64,000 nucleotides of DNA, taken from contig JAVDKK010000001.1 of NCBI GenBank assembly GCA_030849945.1, positions 1,860,001 through 1,924,000 of the forward strand. The letters run 5' to 3'. Below are positions 54,508 through 64,000 of the stretch, piece after piece. The notes beneath the pieces were generated by a model. It made no database searches. It saw only the letters and a program-made list of their open reading frames with translations, and was not told the origin of the DNA. The DNA comes from Schauerella fraxinea (GTDB lineage: Bacteria; Pseudomonadota; Gammaproteobacteria; Burkholderiales; Burkholderiaceae_B). Each line of letters starts with the position of its first letter. The stretch's first letter is position 1. The translations under genes were made by a program, and so were the position numbers.

Positions 54508-55338
54508 ATGACAAACCCCATTTCCGATAGCGATACCCTGGCGGTGCACCGTGTGCGCCACCCCCTCAAATTTCGCCAACTGCGCGTGCTGCGCACGCAG
54601 CACGTGTCGGCACAGTTGCTTCGCATTACGCTCACGGGCGACGATCTCGACGGGTTTATATCGGCTTCGTTCGATGACCACATCAAGGTTTTCCTGCCCG
54701 GCGCGGATGGTGTGATGCCGACTTTGCCCACCGCTACGGCTGACGGCGTGGTGTATGCGGAAGGCGCTCCGCGCCCGATCGCACGTGACTACACGCCGCG
54801 CCGCTACGATGCCCAAACGCGTGAATTGGATATCGAATTTTTCTTGCATGCGACCGGCCCCGCATCCGATTGGGCACGCGCGGCGCAAGTGGGCGATACG
54901 CTCGGCGTGGGCGGCCCGCGTGGCTCTTTTGTGGTTCCTACCGGCTTCGATTGGCACGTGCTGATCGGCGATGAGAGCGCGTTGCCGGCCATTGCCCGCC
55001 GATTTGAGGAGCTGCCGCCGCAAGCCAACATCGTGGCGTTGATCGAGGTCGACGATGCGGCGGCACAGATTGCATTGCCCACGCGTGCGCAAGCCCACGT
55101 CACGTGGGTTCATCGTCGTGGCGCGGTTGCCGCTGACGAACCGGCGTTGGCGCACGCGGCGCGCAAGCTCGCGCTCCCGGAAGGCGAAGGGTACGTGTGG
55201 GTCGCTGCCGAGTCGATCGTCACCCGTGCCGTGCGGCAGGTGATGGTGGATGTGCATGGCATCGCGAAGTCACGCATCCGCGCCTCGAGCTACTGGAAGC
55301 GCGGCGCGGCCGGTGTGCACGAAACGATCGACGACTGA
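54508..55338 (+). CDS. Siderophore-interacting protein, NADPH-dependent ferric-chelate reductase (YqjH/ViuB-like)
   Basis: A 276-residue flavoprotein of the SIP family. The FAD-binding region includes RDYTPRRYD and FFLHATGPASDWA; the C-terminal NAD(P)H-binding half has LIGDESALPAIARRFEELP and the tail RASSYWKRGAAG, a SIP hallmark. It releases iron from imported ferric siderophores by reduction in the cytoplasm. Immediately downstream of the PadR regulator and close to the receptor and FecIR genes. Confidence 0.92.
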   Translation: MTNPISDSDTLAVHRVRHPLKFRQLRVLRTQHVSAQLLRITLTGDDLDGFISASFDDHIKVFLPGADGVMPTLPTATADGVVYAEGAPRPIARDYTPRRYDAQTRELDIEFFLHATGPASDWARAAQVGDTLGVGGPRGSFVVPTGFDWHVLIGDESALPAIARRFEELPPQANIVALIEVDDAAAQIALPTRAQAHVTWVHRRGAVAADEPALAHAARKLALPEGEGYVWVAAESIVTRAVRQVMVDVHGIAKSRIRASSYWKRGAAGVHETIDD

Positions 55339-55359
55339 CCGCTGCCATGCGCCCTGCGA

Positions 55360-56304
55360 TTAAGCAGCGCGTGGCGGCATCCACGGGGTGATGGTGTCGA
55401 TGACTTGTTCGACGGCGTTGGCGGCCAGGCAATCGATCGCGATCCGCTCGGGCAGGGCGCGCAACCACGTCAGTTGGCGCTTGGCCAGTTGGCGCGTGGC
55501 GGCGATGGCTTGGTCGCGCGCCGTGGACATATCGACCTCGCCGTCCAGATAGCCCCAGATCTGCCGATAGCCCACACAACGGATCGACGGCAGGCCGGTA
55601 TGCAGATCGCCGCGGGCGTGCAGGACGCGCACCTCGTCGACCAGGCCGTGGTCGAGCATCGCGTCAAAGCGCTGTGCGATGCGCGCATGCAGTGCCAATC
55701 GGTCCGACGGCTCCAGGCTCAGCGTGACGAATTCCCGCGTGGATGCCACTGGGCGATGCGCCGCAAGCAGGGCCGACATGGTCTGGCCCGTGATGAGGCA
55801 AATCTCAAGCGCCCGTTGAACGCGTTGACTGTCGTTGGGCGCCAGACGCGCTGCCGTCTCGGGGTCGCGCGCTGCCAATTCGGCATGCATCGCCGGCCAG
55901 CCCAATTGGGCGGCGCGCGCATCGAGCTCGGCGCGAATGGCGGGATCGGCCTGCGGCAGATCGCTCAACCCCTCACGCAGCGCCTTGAAGTACATCATGG
56001 TGCCGCCCGCCAGAATCGGCGTGCGGCCGCGGGCCGTGATCTCGTCGGCCAAACGATGCGCGTCGTCGAAGAACTGGGCCGCCGAGTAACTTTCAAGCGG
56101 ATCGAGAATATCGAGCAGATGCTGCGGCACGCGCGCGCGTTCGTCGCGGCTGGGCTTGGCCGTGCCCACATCCATGTGCCGGTAGATCGTGGCCGAATCC
56201 ACATTGATCACTTCGATCGGCCAGCGCTGCGCAATGGCGAGCACCGCCGCGCTTTTTCCGGCGGCTGTGGGGCCCGCCAGGCACAATAACGGCGCGCTCA
56301 TCAT
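55360..56304 (-). CDS. miaA: tRNA dimethylallyltransferase
   Basis: A 314-residue enzyme that adds a dimethylallyl group to A37 of UNN-reading tRNAs. The P-loop is GPTAAGKS, followed by VINVDSATIYRHMDVGTAKP, LAGGTMMYFKAL and a late CVGYRQIWGYLDG. The start overlaps the mutL stop by four bases, the conserved mutL-miaA order (hfq is not adjacent). Confidence 0.95.
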   Translation of the reverse strand: MMSAPLLCLAGPTAAGKSAAVLAIAQRWPIEVINVDSATIYRHMDVGTAKPSRDERARVPQHLLDILDPLESYSAAQFFDDAHRLADEITARGRTPILAGGTMMYFKALREGLSDLPQADPAIRAELDARAAQLGWPAMHAELAARDPETAARLAPNDSQRVQRALEICLITGQTMSALLAAHRPVASTREFVTLSLEPSDRLALHARIAQRFDAMLDHGLVDEVRVLHARGDLHTGLPSIRCVGYRQIWGYLDGEVDMSTARDQAIAATRQLAKRQLTWLRALPERIAIDCLAANAVEQVIDTITPWMPPRAA

Positions 56305-58538
56305 TGACCGCGCAAGAAGAGTTTATCGAGATCGCCGATGGTCCAGTGGATCCATGTGGGCCGGCCGTGATTGCATTGATCGGCGCGTTCGGTGCGCTCC
56401 ATCTGGCGCAGCAGGCCGTTCATCTCGTCGATATTCAATCGGCGGTTGGCACGCACCGAGCCATGGCAGGCCATTGTGGACAAGAGTTCGTTGCGGGCTT
56501 CGGTCAGGCGATGCGACGTGCCGGCCGTGTCGATATCGCGCAGCACGGCGCGCACCAAGGTTTCGATATCGCCGCGCGCCAGGATCGCCGGTACCGAGCG
56601 CACAGCGATCGACGTGGGGCCGGCGGGGCGCAGCAAAAACCCCAGCGATTCAAGTTCGTCGGTGAATTCTTCGATCAGGGCCACGTCCTTCTCAGGCGCG
56701 TTGAACACCACCGGCACCAGCAAATCCTGGCGCGGTAAGTCGCGTGCGTCCAGATCGTTCTTGAGCTGTTCATACACCACGCGTTCGTGCGCGGCGTGCA
56801 TGTCCACCAGAATCAAGCCGCGGCGGTTTTGCGCGAGGATGTATATCCCATGCAATTGCGCCAAGGCGACGCCCAAGGGGTTTTCCTCGGCCTGATCGCC
56901 GCCGGCGAAAGGATCGGTGGCCGTCCGGGCAGCGTACACGGTGCTCGCCGCCGGATCGCGCAAGGGGGAAACCGTATTTGATCCGGTGGGTATGCCGTAG
57001 GGTGTCGCGCCCGCCGACCTTCCAGGATCCTGGGTGTCGGACGTTGCCGCGTAACGATCGGTGCCGGACAAGGGATGACGGGCATCCGGAAATGCGGCGT
57101 CATCGGTGGCGTAGGGAGACGGCGGATTGGAAGACGAGCGGCCCGGTTCATCGAGCGGGTGATGGGTCACGACGCCGTCGCTGTCGATGGTCGTGCGAAC
57201 GCGCGCGCCGGGTGCGGCCGGATCGTAGGGATGCGCGTTGTTGTGGGGGGCGTCCGAGGTGCCTTGCGGCGTCTCATCCAGGGGGCGATAAAGGGAGCGC
57301 CAGTCTTGCACCGGATTCCCGCCGGTGTCCGCCGGGTTCAATCGGAACGGAACCTGATGACGCGGCATGGCATGCACGGGCGCGCCGCCGCCAGTACCGC
57401 CGTTGCCGGGTGCTCGGCCGGCACCGTTTGTGTCGTCACGCCCCATGCCGCCCGGCGGTCGCGCCGGCGCGCCGCCTGAACGGCCATGCGTCGCTTGGGC
57501 GGTATCGGTCGAATGCAGTGACGTATCGGGCTCGTCTCCCTGCGCCTGCCCGCCTGTCTGCGCCAATGCCGCCGTCACCGACTGCGAGACGAAACGGTGC
57601 ACCGCACCGCTATCGCGGAACCGCACCTCGCTCTTGGCAGGATGCACGTTCACGTCGACGGCGGTGGGATCGATATCCAGAAACAGCACATACGCCGGCT
57701 GGCGGTCGCCATGCAGCACATCGGCATACGCCGAGCGCAAGGCGTGACTTACCGTGCGGTCGCGCACGTAGCGGCCGTTGACATACAGGTATTGCCGGTC
57801 GGCGCGGGCGCGTGCTGCCGTGGGCTTGGTGACCATGCCGGAAAGCGTGACCAACCCGACCGAGTTGCTGAGCGCGATCCCTTGCGATGAAAACTCGGCG
57901 CCCAGTACGTCGCGAATCCGGGTAATGGGGTCGGCCGGCAACCACTGCCGGTAGGCCCGATCCTGATTGAAGAGGCGAAAGGCAACTTGCGGATGCGCCA
58001 GCGCGATGCGCTCCATGGCGTCCAGGCAGTGGCCGAGCTCGGTGGGCTCGGCGCGTAGAAATTTGCGGCGTGCCGGAACGGCATCGAACAACTGACGCAC
58101 GTCTACCGTCGTGCCGGGCGGCCCGGCGGCAGGCTCCACCGCCTGGCTTCCCGATTGGATCTGGAAGGCGCTGTTCGCACCGGGCACCCGGGAGGTGACG
58201 GTGGTTTGCGCCACCGAGGCAATCGATGCCAACGCTTCGCCACGGAACCCCATCGACGCAACCGACTCCAACTCCGTCAGGGTGGAGATTTTGCTGGTGG
58301 CGTGGCGGGTGAGCGCCAACGGCAATTCCTCAGGCGGAATGCCGCCGCCGTCGTCCGAGACGGCGATGCGGCGGATGCCGCCACCATCCAGGCGCACTTC
58401 GATGGCACGCGCGCCCGAGTCGATGGCGTTTTCGAGCAGCTCCTTGAGCACGGACGCGGGCCGCTCGATCACTTCGCCCGCGGCGATCTGGCTGATCAAC
58501 AGGTCTGGGAGGGCGGCAATGGAACGGCGTGAAGACAT
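56301..58538 (-). CDS. mutL: DNA mismatch repair protein MutL
   Basis: A 745-residue GHKL ATPase from the ATG at 58538. N-terminal ATPase motifs include ENAIDSGA, DDGGGI and GFRGEAL. An unusually long disordered linker, rich in Pro, Gly, Thr and Asp, covers about residues 335-540. The C-terminal domain has DMHAAHERVVYE (from D579), matching the metal-binding endonuclease motif DQHA(X)2E(X)4E with Gln replaced by Met, plus ACHGSVRA and CNHGRPT. It therefore probably nicks DNA itself, consistent with MutH being absent in betaproteobacteria. Confidence 0.95.
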   Translation of the reverse strand: MSSRRSIAALPDLLISQIAAGEVIERPASVLKELLENAIDSGARAIEVRLDGGGIRRIAVSDDGGGIPPEELPLALTRHATSKISTLTELESVASMGFRGEALASIASVAQTTVTSRVPGANSAFQIQSGSQAVEPAAGPPGTTVDVRQLFDAVPARRKFLRAEPTELGHCLDAMERIALAHPQVAFRLFNQDRAYRQWLPADPITRIRDVLGAEFSSQGIALSNSVGLVTLSGMVTKPTAARARADRQYLYVNGRYVRDRTVSHALRSAYADVLHGDRQPAYVLFLDIDPTAVDVNVHPAKSEVRFRDSGAVHRFVSQSVTAALAQTGGQAQGDEPDTSLHSTDTAQATHGRSGGAPARPPGGMGRDDTNGAGRAPGNGGTGGGAPVHAMPRHQVPFRLNPADTGGNPVQDWRSLYRPLDETPQGTSDAPHNNAHPYDPAAPGARVRTTIDSDGVVTHHPLDEPGRSSSNPPSPYATDDAAFPDARHPLSGTDRYAATSDTQDPGRSAGATPYGIPTGSNTVSPLRDPAASTVYAARTATDPFAGGDQAEENPLGVALAQLHGIYILAQNRRGLILVDMHAAHERVVYEQLKNDLDARDLPRQDLLVPVVFNAPEKDVALIEEFTDELESLGFLLRPAGPTSIAVRSVPAILARGDIETLVRAVLRDIDTAGTSHRLTEARNELLSTMACHGSVRANRRLNIDEMNGLLRQMERTERADQCNHGRPTWIHWTIGDLDKLFLRGQ

Positions 58539-58673
58539 GGCGTGACAGTATTTTTGAAGCAACAGATGGCGGGCGCGAGCCCGGTGATAAAAAGAATTTT
58601 AGTCCGGGCGCAAAGTCCCGTTGAGCGTAGGCTATAGTGGCCTCAGCGTGTTAATCCTGATTACGGTTGTTAC

Positions 58674-59363
58674 ATGATCGACTTTTTCAACATGGTGCTG
58701 CATATCGACCAAACGTTTGGCCTGTGGGTGGCCAACTATGGCGTTTGGGTCTATCTGGTGCTGTTCCTGATCGTGTTCGGGGAAACTGGATTTGTGGTGT
58801 TGCCGTTCTTGCCGGGTGACTCGCTATTGTTTATCGCAGGCGCCTTCGGCGCGTCGGGTCACATCGATCCCATCCTGCTTTCCGCGCTGTTGATTGCCGC
58901 CGCCATTCTGGGTAATACGCTCAACTATTACATCGGCCGCTGGCTCGGTGCGCGGGTGTTTGCCGGCCACTTCCGATTTCTGGATCGCACTGCATTGATG
59001 CGTACCCATGCGTTTTATGAAAAGCATGGCGGCAAAACGATCGTGCTGTCGCGTTTCGTGCCCATCGTGCGTACGTTTGCCCCGTTTGTGGCGGGCGCGG
59101 CCTATATGGACATGTTGCGGTTCCAGTTCTTCAACATCACTGGCGCCGTGGCGTGGGTGGGCAGTCTGGTCGCCGCAGGGTATTTCTTTGGCAATATCCC
59201 GTTGGTGAAAGAGCACCTCAATACCATCGTACTGCTTGGTTTGGGTGCGGCCATCCTACCGCTCGTCTTGGCAGGCGGCTGGAAACTGATCAAGCGCCGC
59301 CAGCGCCAGGCCGACGCCCGCGCCGCGCAGATCGCCGTTAAAACGGCGCGCGATCCGCTTTGA
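58674..59363 (+). CDS. DedA family membrane protein
   Basis: A 229-residue polytopic protein of the DedA/SNARE-associated family, now viewed as lipid (undecaprenyl- or phospholipid-) translocases or proton-coupled transporters. The family signature is FGETGFVVLPFLPGDSLLF and RFVPIVRTFAPFVAGAAYM with its conserved Arg and Pro. It is divergent from mutL (135-bp gap) and convergent with amiC. Confidence 0.92.
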   Translation: MIDFFNMVLHIDQTFGLWVANYGVWVYLVLFLIVFGETGFVVLPFLPGDSLLFIAGAFGASGHIDPILLSALLIAAAILGNTLNYYIGRWLGARVFAGHFRFLDRTALMRTHAFYEKHGGKTIVLSRFVPIVRTFAPFVAGAAYMDMLRFQFFNITGAVAWVGSLVAAGYFFGNIPLVKEHLNTIVLLGLGAAILPLVLAGGWKLIKRRQRQADARAAQIAVKTARDPL

Positions 59364-59475
59364 TGCAATGCCGGAGCGCGATGTTTCGGCGCCGTTAGCT
59401 TGACGCCGTTATCGCGCACATCCAAGCCCCAACGCATCCAAGCCCAGCTCCAGATGCCGCAAATCCGCCGTCACC

Positions 59476-59507
59476 AATAAAAATGAGGCCGCTTAATGCG
59501 GCCTCAT
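59476..59507 (-). terminator. Rho-independent terminator of amiC
   Basis: A 10-bp perfect stem (59483-59492 with 59498-59507, GC-rich core) around TTAAT is followed on the minus strand by TTTTTATT. It ends the tsaE-amiC transcript 21 bp after the amiC stop and may also stop dedA readthrough. Confidence 0.88.
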
Positions 59508-59528
59508 CCATTCTGGCGGGTACTGCAA

Positions 59529-60947
59529 TCAGCTCACGTCGCCCAGTCGCGCCAGCGGCGGATGGGTGTTGAAGTAATTCGTGATGCCCTTGAACATCGC
59601 GGTAGCCAGCTTGTCCTGGTGCTCGCTGCTGCGCAAGAGCGCCTCTTCGCGCGGATTGCTGATAAACGCCGTCTCCACCAGAATGGATGGGATATCGGGC
59701 GCCTTCAGCACCGCAAAGCCGGCTTGCTCGACGCTGTCTTTGTGCAGGCGGTTGATCTTGCCGATTTCCGCCAGGAAAGCGGTGCCGACCCGTTTGGAGT
59801 CGTTGATCTGTGCCGTGGTCGACAGATCGAGCAGCACTTTGGCGATCGATTTGTCGTGGGTACCCAGATTGATGCCGCCGATCAGATCCGCCGAGTTTTC
59901 CTTATCGGCCAACCAGCGCGCCTGTGTGCTGGTTGCGCCGCGTTGCGACAAGGCGAAAACCGATGAGCCGTTGGCCGTGGGTTTGATGAACGCATCGGCG
60001 TGAATCGAAATGAACAGATCGGCATTGGCGCGGCGCGCTTTCTGCACGCGCACATGCAGCGGCACGAAATAATCATCGTCGCGCGTCATGTAAGCCCGCA
60101 TGTTGGGCTGCGAATCGATCAAGGCCTTCAATCGGCGTGCGATACGCAGCACCACTTCTTTTTCGTGCATGCCGCTGGGACCGACCGCACCGGGATCTTC
60201 GCCGCCGTGGCCGGGATCCAGCGCGATCACGATATTCTTCTTGCGGCTGGCGGTGGTGGGGCGGGGCGCCATGGCCTGCGGCGGGGGCGCGGGAATGCTG
60301 CCCGGCGACAAATTGGGCACTGAAGGGGGGGGCGGTGCCGGCTGCATGGCCACCGGCGGGGGCGCCGGCTGCACGGTTGAGCCGGGCGTGCGCGAGATAT
60401 CCTCGAGGATACGTGCGAGCGGATCGTCCTGGTCGATCGTGCTGGGCTTCTGCTTGAGCAGTGCCACCAGCGGGTCCTGCGCGACCTTGGGATACAGATC
60501 GAGCACCAGCCGATATTGATAGTCGGCCACGGGCTTGAGCGTAAACACCTGGGGGGCCACGGCTTGCTTCAGGTCAAACACCAACCGCACCACGCCGGGG
60601 CGATTCTGACCCACGCGCAGCGATGAAATATAGGGGTCGCCGGTGCGAATCTTCGATGGCAACTGGTTGAGCGCCTGGCTCATCGAGAGGCCTTCGATGT
60701 CGACCACCAACCGGTGGGGGTTCTCAAGCACGAATTGTTCGGCTTTGAGTTCCTGGTCGAGCTCGAGCGTAACGCGGGTGTATTCGTCGGCCGGCCACAT
60801 ACGGACGGCAAGAATCGTGGCGGCATGCGCCAGGCGTGGGATTACCGGCAACAGCAGCAGGGTCGCCGTGGCGCCAATCAGCCGCCGGCGCGTGGCGGCG
60901 TGGCTGCCCGCGGTGGGGGCAGCAGGGGGACAATTGCGTTCAGCCAT
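59529..60947 (-). CDS. amiC: N-acetylmuramoyl-L-alanine amidase (AmiC-type, AMIN + amidase_3)
   Basis: A 472-residue exported cell-wall hydrolase. The N-terminus carries a twin-arginine-like sequence (TRRRLIGATATLLLLP, about 20-42), an AMIN domain (about 45-155) that targets it to the septum, a Pro-rich linker (about 195-235), and an amidase_3 catalytic domain with zinc ligands in DPGHGGEDPGAVG, SIHADAF and the catalytic Glu of LVETAFISN. It cleaves the amide between MurNAc and the stem peptide during daughter-cell separation. It overlaps tsaE by 70 bp. Confidence 0.94.
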   Translation of the reverse strand: MAERNCPPAAPTAGSHAATRRRLIGATATLLLLPVIPRLAHAATILAVRMWPADEYTRVTLELDQELKAEQFVLENPHRLVVDIEGLSMSQALNQLPSKIRTGDPYISSLRVGQNRPGVVRLVFDLKQAVAPQVFTLKPVADYQYRLVLDLYPKVAQDPLVALLKQKPSTIDQDDPLARILEDISRTPGSTVQPAPPPVAMQPAPPPPSVPNLSPGSIPAPPPQAMAPRPTTASRKKNIVIALDPGHGGEDPGAVGPSGMHEKEVVLRIARRLKALIDSQPNMRAYMTRDDDYFVPLHVRVQKARRANADLFISIHADAFIKPTANGSSVFALSQRGATSTQARWLADKENSADLIGGINLGTHDKSIAKVLLDLSTTAQINDSKRVGTAFLAEIGKINRLHKDSVEQAGFAVLKAPDIPSILVETAFISNPREEALLRSSEHQDKLATAMFKGITNYFNTHPPLARLGDVS

Positions 60948-61486
60948 ATTTGTCCTCTTTCAGTCGTTGCGCTTAGCGTAGCGTCGCGGCCCGGCTCGGC
61001 GTAATCCAGGGCAATCGTCAAGTCTGGCGCGGGTAACAGGTCGCCTGCGCGTTGCGGCCATTCGATCAAAACGAGGGCATCTTCACGCAGTACATCTCGA
61101 AATCCCGCATCCAGCCATTCTCGCGGATCGCTAAATCTATAAAAATCAAGGTGATAGCAGTATAAGTTAAAAACTTTATAGGATTCAAGTAGCGCGTAGC
61201 TTGGACTTTTGATTCGACCTGTTACACCAACCGCCCTAAGCAGCGCGCGCGCAAACGCGGTTTTGCCGGCACCGAGATCCCCCACGAGGTGGATACGGCC
61301 ACCTTGGGGGGGGGCGCCAGGAGGCGGAGGCATCGTGCTTGCGGCCTCATCCGGCAAGGGTGACGTCTCGCGAAGGTGCGGCGCCACGCAGGGTGCGATC
61401 GCGGCCGCCAGCGCGTCTGTCGCGGCTTCGTCGGGTAAATAGCTGCGAACGGTTTGCAACACACGCGATGGAATGGGTGCCGACAT
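60878..61486 (-). CDS. tsaE: tRNA threonylcarbamoyladenosine biosynthesis ATPase TsaE
   Basis: A 202-residue P-loop ATPase that works with TsaB, TsaC and TsaD to make t6A37. The Walker A is GDLGAGKT; SPSYALLESY and YHLDFYRFSDPREW are conserved. It is longer than E. coli TsaE because of a Pro-rich N-terminal insert (about 40-62) and a C-terminal extension overlapping amiC by 70 bp. The codons for the most conserved core are strikingly AT-rich compared with the rest of the gene. Confidence 0.93.
   Translation of the reverse strand: MSAPIPSRVLQTVRSYLPDEAATDALAAAIAPCVAPHLRETSPLPDEAASTMPPPPGAPPQGGRIHLVGDLGAGKTAFARALLRAVGVTGRIKSPSYALLESYKVFNLYCYHLDFYRFSDPREWLDAGFRDVLREDALVLIEWPQRAGDLLPAPDLTIALDYAEPGRDATLSATTERGQIWLNAIVPLLPPPRAATPPRAGG
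61159..61188 (-). promoter_or_regulatory. Possible internal promoter in tsaE
   Basis: On the minus strand TTGAAT (61183-61188) and TATACT (61159-61164) are spaced 18 bp apart inside the AT-rich island of tsaE, pointing toward amiC, whose ATG is about 210 bp downstream. Inferred from hexamer match and composition. Confidence 0.4.
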
Positions 61487-61611
61487 GATTCGACCTGATG
61501 TTTGGAGAGTAAGCGTAGGATTATAGGTAGCGTTCGATCTGCTAATCTCTCAAGTGATTTTTATTCTCAATAACAGTCGGCCGCGGTCGGCTAGCCGGAG
61601 TTGTCATCGCC

Positions 61612-63006
<1,395 letters not shown>

Positions 63007-63049
63007 CGACAAGGTATTCATGGCGCGGCATCGCCGCGCGGTGAGCAAG

Positions 63050-63081
63050 GGCAGTGCGTGCAGGCGACGCACTGCCTTTTT
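63050..63081 (+). terminator. Rho-independent terminator of fumC
   Basis: A 10-bp perfect stem (GGCAGTGCGT, 63050-63059, with 63067-63076) and a 7-base loop are followed by TTTTT. A strong intrinsic terminator 44 bp after the fumC stop. Confidence 0.93.
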
Positions 63082-63182
63082 CATTTGCCGTGAGCAGGTG
63101 CGCATGCCATGTCTTCCTCGGCACCTGCAAGCGCTGCCGCATGGCGCATGCATCGGGCGTCGCACGTCGTAACGTCGAGGCG

Positions 63183-64000
63183 CTACTGCGCGATAGCCAG
63201 CCACATCGGCAACGTGAAGGCCGACAGCAATGTGCCGGCGGAAATCAGCCAGGCCACCATCCTGCCGTCGCCACCCATCCGCATCGCCAGCACATAGGCG
63301 GCCGATGCCGTGGGTAGTGCCGAGAACAGCACCAGCATTTGCGACTCGAGCGGGCTCAACCCCAAGCCTTTGCCCACGAGGATGGCCGTGATGGGCAGCA
63401 CGATGAGTTTTACGGCCAGCATCCAGCCCAGCAGCACGGGCTGCGTCTTGCCGCTTTGCCACGACAGGCTGGCACCCACGCATACGATGCCCAGCACGAT
63501 GGCGGCGGCGCCCAGGCGGCCCAGAATCACGTCCACGACTTGCGGCAACGTCAAGCCGGCGAAGTTTGCGATCAAGCCGATCACCGTGCTCACCACCAGC
63601 GGATTGCGCAGCAGTTCGCGCCACAGCGAACCGCCGGAGTGGCGCGCCAGGCTGTACACCGCAGCCACATTGGCCACCGGCACGGCAAATCCCACCAGCA
63701 GTGCCATCACCGTTTGCCCTTGCGGGCCGCCCAGACTGGCGGCCAGGCTCAAACCGATGTAGGTGTTGAAGCGATAGGCGCACTGCGATACCGAGGCCAG
63801 CGCCAGAGAGGGCGGCTTGAGCAGCGGACCCGCCAGGCGCGCCAGCACGATTCCCACCGCCAATACGATCAGCACGGCCTGCAGCAGCGTGAGCGCGCTC
63901 CCTGCGGTAATCGGCGTCTTCAGAATCGACTGAAACAGAAGGGCGGGAAACAGCACGAAGTACGTCATGCGCTCACAGCCGGCAAAGAATTCTCGCGAGA
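63183..64000 (-). CDS. AEC family transporter (5' end outside the window)
   Basis: At least 261 residues from the first internal Met, but the frame stays open to the window edge and the residues before that Met (EFFAGCER) look like family sequence, so the true start lies beyond 64000. The protein is an auxin-efflux-carrier-type permease with about eight visible helices; TYFVLFPALLFQSIL is the typical early segment, and CAYRFNTYIGLSLA and the C-terminal SALPTASAAYVLAMRMGGD are conserved. Members export small carboxylates or act as putative malonate transporters. Substrate unknown. Confidence 0.88.
   Translation of the reverse strand, partial: SREFFAGCERMTYFVLFPALLFQSILKTPITAGSALTLLQAVLIVLAVGIVLARLAGPLLKPPSLALASVSQCAYRFNTYIGLSLAASLGGPQGQTVMALLVGFAVPVANVAAVYSLARHSGGSLWRELLRNPLVVSTVIGLIANFAGLTLPQVVDVILGRLGAAAIVLGIVCVGASLSWQSGKTQPVLLGWMLAVKLIVLPITAILVGKGLGLSPLESQMLVLFSALPTASAAYVLAMRMGGDGRMVAWLISAGTLLSAFTLPMWLAIAQ

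Overview
The window looks like chromosomal DNA from a GC-rich betaproteobacterium of the order Burkholderiales, most likely family Alcaligenaceae (Bordetella, Achromobacter or Pusillimonas relatives). The grounds are gene content and order: an lptD-surA-rsmA run divergent from amgK-murU, a glyQ-glyS-gmhB-plsC-ygjP operon, a divergent purM / hda-HAD-pcnB-folK block, a Bug-family periplasmic receptor, and a class D beta-lactamase beside a LysR regulator. The genus is inferred; no rRNA or tRNA gene was seen. Nearly all sequence is coding, and I found no prophage, insertion sequence, integrase or CRISPR array.

Layout. 1-2.5 kb: the 3' end of a cytochrome oxidase subunit I gene that continues into a subunit III-like domain, plus a small membrane protein. 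2.6-10.2 kb: cell-envelope block (DUF6776-like protein, murU, amgK, lptD, surA) and rsmA, followed by a 7-copy 17-bp tandem repeat. 10.4-16.6 kb: a transporter-like membrane protein, a Bug receptor, LysR regulator, CoA-transferase and HMG-CoA-lyase family gene, which together suggest organic-acid uptake and CoA-ester catabolism. 16.8-20.9 kb: zwf-pgl-edd, the upper Entner-Doudoroff pathway. 21-27.6 kb: def, gloA and the glyQ operon. 27.8-32.6 kb: a crotonase, class I fumarase, and a MaoC-like hydratase with a second CoA-transferase. 32.6-35.5 kb: a HigB/HigA-type toxin-antitoxin pair and a TonB siderophore receptor. 35.8-39.8 kb: an XRE-cupin regulator, MHS transporter, FAD oxidase and cupin, probably one catabolic unit. 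39.9-43.7 kb: a B12-type radical SAM protein with unusual cysteine spacing, then a LysR regulator divergent from a class D beta-lactamase. 43.7-49.5 kb: folK, pcnB, HAD phosphatase, hda, purM and an MFS transporter. 49.5-55.3 kb: an iron block (STN-type TonB receptor, FecR, FecI, PadR regulator, ferric-siderophore reductase). 55.4-61.5 kb: miaA, mutL, dedA, amiC and tsaE. 61.6-64 kb: fumC and a transporter cut by the window edge.

The most noteworthy non-routine signals are a set of short tandem arrays with different unit lengths (17, 15, 17 and 14 bp), one of which carries the start region of folK; an AT-rich island inside tsaE that looks like an internal promoter for amiC; a 13-bp-stem perfect inverted repeat before the class I fumarase gene; a C-X4-C-X2-C radical SAM protein; and a near-consensus promoter with an overlapping inverted repeat before the XRE-cupin operon. 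I did not find a clearly new multi-gene system; most genes belong to known families.
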